Shown here: positions 6,026 through 9,130 of the stretch, in pieces
Numbering within the stretch: the first letter of the stretch is position 1
Layout of the letters: every line of letters begins with the position of its first letter
NCBI GenBank assembly: GCA_041591915.1
Contig: JBFHRB010000134.1
Location: forward strand, 1 to 9,130
Source: JBFHRB01 sp041591915
GTDB taxonomy: Bacteria; Actinomycetota; Nitriliruptoria; Nitriliruptorales; Nitriliruptoraceae
Reading direction: 5' to 3'
DNA length: 9,130 bases
The notes under the pieces: generated by a model
Seen by the model: only the letters and a program-made list of their open reading frames with translations
What the model was told of the DNA's origin: nothing
Databases searched by the model: none
Program-made: the position numbers and the translations under genes

Positions 6026-7089
6026 TACGCCTCCTCGGCCTCGTCACCGCCGCCGCGCAGCGCGATGACGGCGGCGACGCCCAGCGCAGCACCGAGCACG
6101 GCCGCGACGGTCTTGGCGCGGCTGCGGCGGAAGCGGAGCCCCCCGGGCAGGGCGAGCCAATCGGCGTGCTCGTCCATGAGCTCGGCGAGTGCGTCCCGGT
6201 TGCTGTGCTTGGGGGCCCAGCCCGCGTCACGCAGCCGGTCGACGCTCATCACCCACGGGTGCATCACGTAGTGGACCATCCCCGGCGGACCCTCCCCCAG
6301 GCCGAACTGCCACAGGCGGTCGGTCATCGTGAAGGCGACCTCGGACGGCACCTCGACGGGGTCGCGCCCGATGATGGCGAGCGCCTCGTCCCAGCTGATC
6401 CAGCCCTCGGACGCGAGGTTGTAGGCGCCATCGAGGTCCTGCTCGACCGCGAGCGAGATCGCCGCGGCCACGTCGTCGACGTGGGCGAACTGCCACGGCG
6501 GGCGGTAGCCCTTGACGCCGACGAAGCGCAAGGCCTCGATCTGGCGGCTGATGAAGTTCTCCACGCCGGGGCCGGCGATGATGGCGAGGCGGAAGATCGT
6601 GGCGACCAGCCCCTCCTGCTCGGGGAGCCAGCCAGCCAGCCAACGCTCGACCTCGAGCTTGTGCTCGGCGTAGTTGAAGTCCGGGTTGGCCCGCAGCGGG
6701 CTGTCCTCGGTGAGCGGGAAGTCGTTGTCCGGGTGCGCCCCGTAGACCACGCCCGACGAGAGGTAGATGACCTTCGAGACGCCGGCGCGCACCGCCGATT
6801 CGAACACGTTCTTGGTGCCGTGCACGTTGATCGACCGCATCGTGACCTCGTCACGCAGCGGGTCGAGCTGGAAGGCGAGGTGGACGACGGCGTCGACGCC
6901 CTCGAGGTGCTTGCCGAGGTCGGCGTCGCGGACGTCGGCCCGGCGGAAGACCAGCTTCGGCGAGTACAGGCCCTCGGGCTCGGTGATGTCGAGGCCGATG
7001 ATCCGCGAGACGTCATCGCGCTCGCCGAGGGTCGCGACCAGGCGGCGACCCACGAGGCCCCCGACCCCGGTGATGGCAACGGTCGTCAT
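6025..7089 (-). CDS. NAD(P)-dependent epimerase/dehydratase (extended SDR) with C-terminal membrane anchor
   Basis: A 354-residue protein from an ATG at 7089, with GGAG 7 bases upstream. An ATG-equivalent start at 7119 would add ten residues (MVCPEGWSQA) and absorb the Shine-Dalgarno. The Rossmann motif TGVGGLVG gives the GxxGxxG glycines 8, 11 and 14. Asp34 ends the second strand (IIGLD), which favours NAD over NADP. DAVVHLAF, the catalytic Ser111/Ser112 (YLSSGVVYG) and Tyr140-x3-Lys144 (YAEHK) follow, so the active site is complete. FAHVDDVAAA and the substrate-binding half are typical of UDP-sugar epimerase-like SDRs, but the substrate cannot be read from the sequence. Residues 327-344 form a hydrophobic helix after RFRRSRAK, followed by an acidic tip (GGGDEAEEA), so the enzyme is probably a tail-anchored protein with its domain in the cytoplasm. 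It is the first gene of a coupled trio with the polytopic protein and moaE. Confidence 0.92.
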   Translation of the reverse strand: MTTVAITGVGGLVGRRLVATLGERDDVSRIIGLDITEPEGLYSPKLVFRRADVRDADLGKHLEGVDAVVHLAFQLDPLRDEVTMRSINVHGTKNVFESAVRAGVSKVIYLSSGVVYGAHPDNDFPLTEDSPLRANPDFNYAEHKLEVERWLAGWLPEQEGLVATIFRLAIIAGPGVENFISRQIEALRFVGVKGYRPPWQFAHVDDVAAAISLAVEQDLDGAYNLASEGWISWDEALAIIGRDPVEVPSEVAFTMTDRLWQFGLGEGPPGMVHYVMHPWVMSVDRLRDAGWAPKHSNRDALAELMDEHADWLALPGGLRFRRSRAKTVAAVLGAALGVAAVIALRGGGDEAEEA

Positions 7090-7121
7090 CGCTTGGCTCC
7101 ACCCCTCTGGACACACCATCG

Positions 7122-7127
7122 AGCCTA
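7122..7127 (-). promoter_or_regulatory. Possible -10 box TAGGCT for the epimerase operon
   Basis: Minus-strand TAGGCT fits TAnnnT and lies 32 bases before the ATG at 7089. Its context GTAGGCTCG differs by one base from the GTAGACTCG boxes at 639-647 and 1870-1878. The hexamer 17 bases upstream (TGGCCG) is a poor -35 match. It sits in the 77-base divergent gap shared with the zincin gene. Confidence 0.3.
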
Positions 7128-7150
7128 CCGACCGCGGGTGGCTCGGCCAC

Positions 7151-7165
7151 CTGCCAGAATGGCAG
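7151..7165. promoter_or_regulatory. Inverted repeat touching the zincin start codon
   Basis: CTGCCA-GAA-TGGCAG is a perfect 6-bp inverted repeat ending one base before the ATG at 7167. It could be an operator or a stem hiding the start. No Shine-Dalgarno precedes this ATG. CAGAAT (7155-7160), six bases before the ATG, has the spacing of a -10 box for a leaderless transcript, although its first base does not match. A three-codon frame (ATG GCA GCA TGA, 7159-7170) overlaps the start as ATGA. Confidence 0.3.
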
Positions 7166-7166
7166 C

Positions 7167-8609
7167 ATGAGCGACCTTCCCGATGACCCGTTCTCCGGCC
7201 TGCCCGAGGAACTCCGCCAGCTGCTCGAACAGCTGGGGGGCCCGGCGATCTTCCAGCAGATGCAGGGCCTGTTCAGTGGCGCCGCGGGCGGAGGGCCCGT
7301 CAACTGGGACCTCGCACGGCAGGTCGCGCTGCAGCTGGCCGCCGACGGCGATCGCTCCCCCACGCCCGAGGAGACGGAGCGGGCCGAGGAGGCGGCGCGG
7401 CTCGCTGATCACTGGCTCGACGAGGGCAACCTCCCGTCGGCGCCGGACGGGGGCCAGCTCCTGGTCGGGACTCGGCAGGACTGGGTCGCCGCGGCCCTGA
7501 CGGGCCTCAAGCCCTACATCGAGCCGGTCGCGGCAGCCTCCACGCGCGCGATGTCCGAGCTCTGGGCGGACCAGGCCGGAGAGATGGGCCTGCCGGAACC
7601 GATCCGCCAACTCCTCGGCGGGATCGACCTCAGCCAGATGCTGGCCCCGATGGGAGCGACGCTGGCGGGGATGCAGACCGGCCAGGTCATCGGCCAGCTC
7701 GCGGGGCAGCTGTTCGGCCAGTACGACCTGGGCATCCCGACGGCGTCACCGTCGATGGCCTTCCACATCGCCCCCAACGTCAGCGCCACGTTCGAGGGCT
7801 ACGACCTCGATCCCATGGAGGTCGCCATCGCGCTCGCGCTGCACGAGGCAGCGCACCGGCGCCAGTTCCACGCGATCCCGTGGCTGACCGGACACATCCG
7901 CGACCTCGTCGCCAAGTTCGCCGAGGGCGCGCACATCGATCCGCAGCAGCTGATGGACATGTCACAGGAGCTGATGACCGGCATCGACCCGGACGACCCC
8001 GAGCAGTTGCAGGCCGCGATGGAGAAGGCCGCGAACTTCCGGATGGAGCCCACCACGGAGCAGCGGCAGGTCCTTCGCCGGCTGCAGGCCGTGACCTGCC
8101 TGACCCAGGCGTGGGCGCGCAGCGAGGTCGCGCGCGCAGCGGGCAGCCGCCTGCCCAACCTCGGCCGGATCGAGGAGGTGCTGCGGCGTCGGCGCGCGAC
8201 GCAGGGCGACGGCGAGCGCCTCCTCGAGCAACTCCTGGGGCTCGACCTCAAGCCCGAGGACGAGACCGTCGGCGATCGTTTCGTCGCGACGGTCGAGGAC
8301 CGCATGGGCGAAGCGGGTCTGCGCCGCGCCCTCGCCCACCCCGAGAACCTGCCCGACACGGACGAGCTGGCCGACCCCTTCGCCTGGCTGGAACGCATGG
8401 AGGCGCTCGACGCCGTGCCCGACGACCCCAGCGCGCTGTTCGGCGCCGGCGACGCCCCGACCGAGCTGAGCGCCGACGAGCGGCTCGCGGCCGCTGGCGA
8501 TCAGAAGAGCGTGGGCTCCGACGAGGCGGCCGGCAGCTCGGACGCCGAGGGCGACGGCGACGCCGACGGCGATGGCGATGGGGGCGACGCGGCGGGAACG
8601 GACGACTGA
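7167..8609 (+). CDS. DUF2342-family zinc-dependent metalloprotease-like protein (zincin_2)
   Basis: A 480-residue protein and the only plus-strand gene. The family (Pfam Zincin_2/DUF2342, found mainly in Actinobacteria) is marked here by NWDLARQVALQLA, ADHWLDE, TRQDWVAAAL, a Gly/Met/Gln-rich helix (MGATLAGMQTGQVIGQLAGQLFGQYDLGIP), the strand MAFHIAPNV, and the zinc motif His226-Glu227-x-x-His230 (LALHEAAHRRQF). The HExxH motif is intact; the third ligand is likely further on but I cannot assign it. No signal peptide or true membrane helix is seen, so it is cytoplasmic. Proteolysis has been inferred for the family rather than shown, and I know of no substrate. Past about residue 430 the sequence turns low complexity and ends in an Asp/Gly run (EGDGDADGDGDGGDAAGTDD). 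The last 109 bases overlap the tail of the convergent YgjP-like gene. The start has no Shine-Dalgarno and may be leaderless. Confidence 0.9.
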   Translation: MSDLPDDPFSGLPEELRQLLEQLGGPAIFQQMQGLFSGAAGGGPVNWDLARQVALQLAADGDRSPTPEETERAEEAARLADHWLDEGNLPSAPDGGQLLVGTRQDWVAAALTGLKPYIEPVAAASTRAMSELWADQAGEMGLPEPIRQLLGGIDLSQMLAPMGATLAGMQTGQVIGQLAGQLFGQYDLGIPTASPSMAFHIAPNVSATFEGYDLDPMEVAIALALHEAAHRRQFHAIPWLTGHIRDLVAKFAEGAHIDPQQLMDMSQELMTGIDPDDPEQLQAAMEKAANFRMEPTTEQRQVLRRLQAVTCLTQAWARSEVARAAGSRLPNLGRIEEVLRRRRATQGDGERLLEQLLGLDLKPEDETVGDRFVATVEDRMGEAGLRRALAHPENLPDTDELADPFAWLERMEALDAVPDDPSALFGAGDAPTELSADERLAAAGDQKSVGSDEAAGSSDAEGDGDADGDGDGGDAAGTDD

Positions 8610-9130
8610 CCCGTACCGCTCGACCCGCCGGCCCCGTCGAGGGCGTCCTGGCGGGCCGTGCCCAGCGTCGCGCGTGCCTGTCCGTGCTCGAAGCCGGCGA
8701 CGTAGGCCTTCGCCCGGTCGGCGTCGGGGAACCGGTCGACGACCGCGTGGAACGCGGCCGAGTGGTCGGCGTGCAGCAGGTGGGCGAGCTCGTGGACCAG
8801 CACGTAGTCGAGGACGTAGCCGGGCATGGTCGCGACCTCGCGGCTGATCCTTATCGTGGCGTCGATCGGCGTGCAGCTCCCGAGCCGCCGGCGCATCCGG
8901 CTCGACCAGCGGACCGAGGCCGGACGGACGCCGTCGACGTACTCGTCCGCGAGCACCGCGGCGCGACGTGCGAGCTCCTCGTCGTCACCGACCGCCTCGG
9001 CGGCCGACCTGCCGACCACCTTGCCGACGAGCTCGGTGATGAGGCGTTCCTCCTCGACCTGGTCGAGCCCGGCCGGGAGCATCACGACGATGACACCGTC
9101 GCGCGCGTGCGCGGCCGCGGAGCGACGACG
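8501..9130 (-). CDS. YgjP-like (DUF45/M48-like) metallopeptidase, 5' end beyond the window
   Basis: The frame is open to the right edge. Residues encoded upstream of the GTG at 9085 (RRRSAAAHARDGVIVV) match the start of the YgjP-like fold, in which basic residues and a short strand precede LPAGLDQVEEERL. The true start is therefore beyond 9130, and about 209 residues are visible. The zinc site is HELAHLLHADHS: the three His codons are at 8792-8794, 8780-8782 and 8762-8764, with the catalytic Glu after the first, the HExxH...H pattern of YgjP/WLM/SprT-type zincins. Before it, RLGSCTPIDATIRIS corresponds to the family RWGSCTP block, with Leu where Trp is usual. No signal peptide is visible; it is probably cytoplasmic, with unknown substrate. 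The last 35 or so residues are a Ser/Pro/Ala tail unusual for the family and antisense to the acidic tail of the zincin gene. Confidence 0.9.
   Translation of the reverse strand, partial: RRRSAAAHARDGVIVVMLPAGLDQVEEERLITELVGKVVGRSAAEAVGDDEELARRAAVLADEYVDGVRPASVRWSSRMRRRLGSCTPIDATIRISREVATMPGYVLDYVLVHELAHLLHADHSAAFHAVVDRFPDADRAKAYVAGFEHGQARATLGTARQDALDGAGGSSGTGQSSVPAASPPSPSPSASPSPSASELPAASSEPTLF
8548..8590. repeat. GGCGA(C/T)-rich simple repeat in the convergent gene tails
   Basis: Near-repeats of the hexamer GGCGA(C/T) run through this stretch. They encode Asp/Gly repeats on the plus strand and Ser/Pro/Ala repeats on the minus strand. This explains why two proteins can share the DNA, and makes slippage likely. 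Confidence 0.5.

Noticed and set aside
5623..7170. A plus-strand open frame of 515 codons opposite the epimerase and membrane protein
   Set aside because: It begins as an Arg/Pro-rich run and has no recognisable fold, while the minus strand carries clear SDR motifs.
1..9130. Mobile element, prophage, toxin-antitoxin or CRISPR content
   Set aside because: No transposase, integrase, terminal repeats, repeat-spacer array or small toxin/antitoxin pair was found, and base composition looks even across the window.

Overview
The window is very GC-rich DNA (by eye above 70%) with strong G/C at third codon positions, GTG starts, tightly packed genes and -10-like TAnnnT boxes. It suggests a high-GC actinobacterium, but the sequence does not fix the genus. 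I see no rRNA, tRNA, CRISPR array, insertion sequence, integrase or phage gene. It reads as chromosomal housekeeping or envelope DNA.

Layout: nine genes are visible, eight on the minus strand and one on the plus strand. From the right edge leftwards: the plus-strand DUF2342 zincin (7167-8609) overlaps tail-to-tail with a minus-strand YgjP-like metallopeptidase (8501 to beyond 9130). A 77-base divergent gap then separates the zincin from a minus-strand trio with touching ends: a membrane-anchored SDR epimerase (6025-7089), a polytopic membrane protein (4790-6025) and molybdopterin synthase large subunit MoaE (4317-4793). After a roughly 200-base gap comes a second minus-strand block: a 65-aa single-pass membrane protein (3920-4117), a secreted, C-terminally anchored subtilisin-like protease (2438-3871), a small protein with a Pro/Ala/Glu-rich tail (1899-2381) and a YlbL-type PDZ-Lon protease (704-1804). 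The 5' part of a seven-helix membrane protein runs off the left edge (1-603).

Theme: four unrelated peptidase folds (S16 Lon-like with PDZ, S8 subtilisin-like, DUF2342 zincin, YgjP/M48-like) lie within 9 kb, interleaved with membrane proteins. From memory, the PDZ-Lon, DUF2342, YgjP, SDR and MoaE genes often lie near each other in Actinobacteria. The subtilase, the 65-aa membrane protein and the Pro-rich protein look like a local addition to that core. Taken together the window could be an envelope protein quality-control or processing neighbourhood. That role is inference; none of the genes is annotated here as a new system with confidence.

Regulatory structure: several perfect hairpins with 3-nt loops lie at gene ends or just before starts, all without a T-run. 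A similar GTAG(A/G)CTCG box recurs upstream of three minus-strand genes and may be a shared -10 element. Several start codons were moved from the longest open frame using Shine-Dalgarno position and neighbouring features, as noted in each entry.
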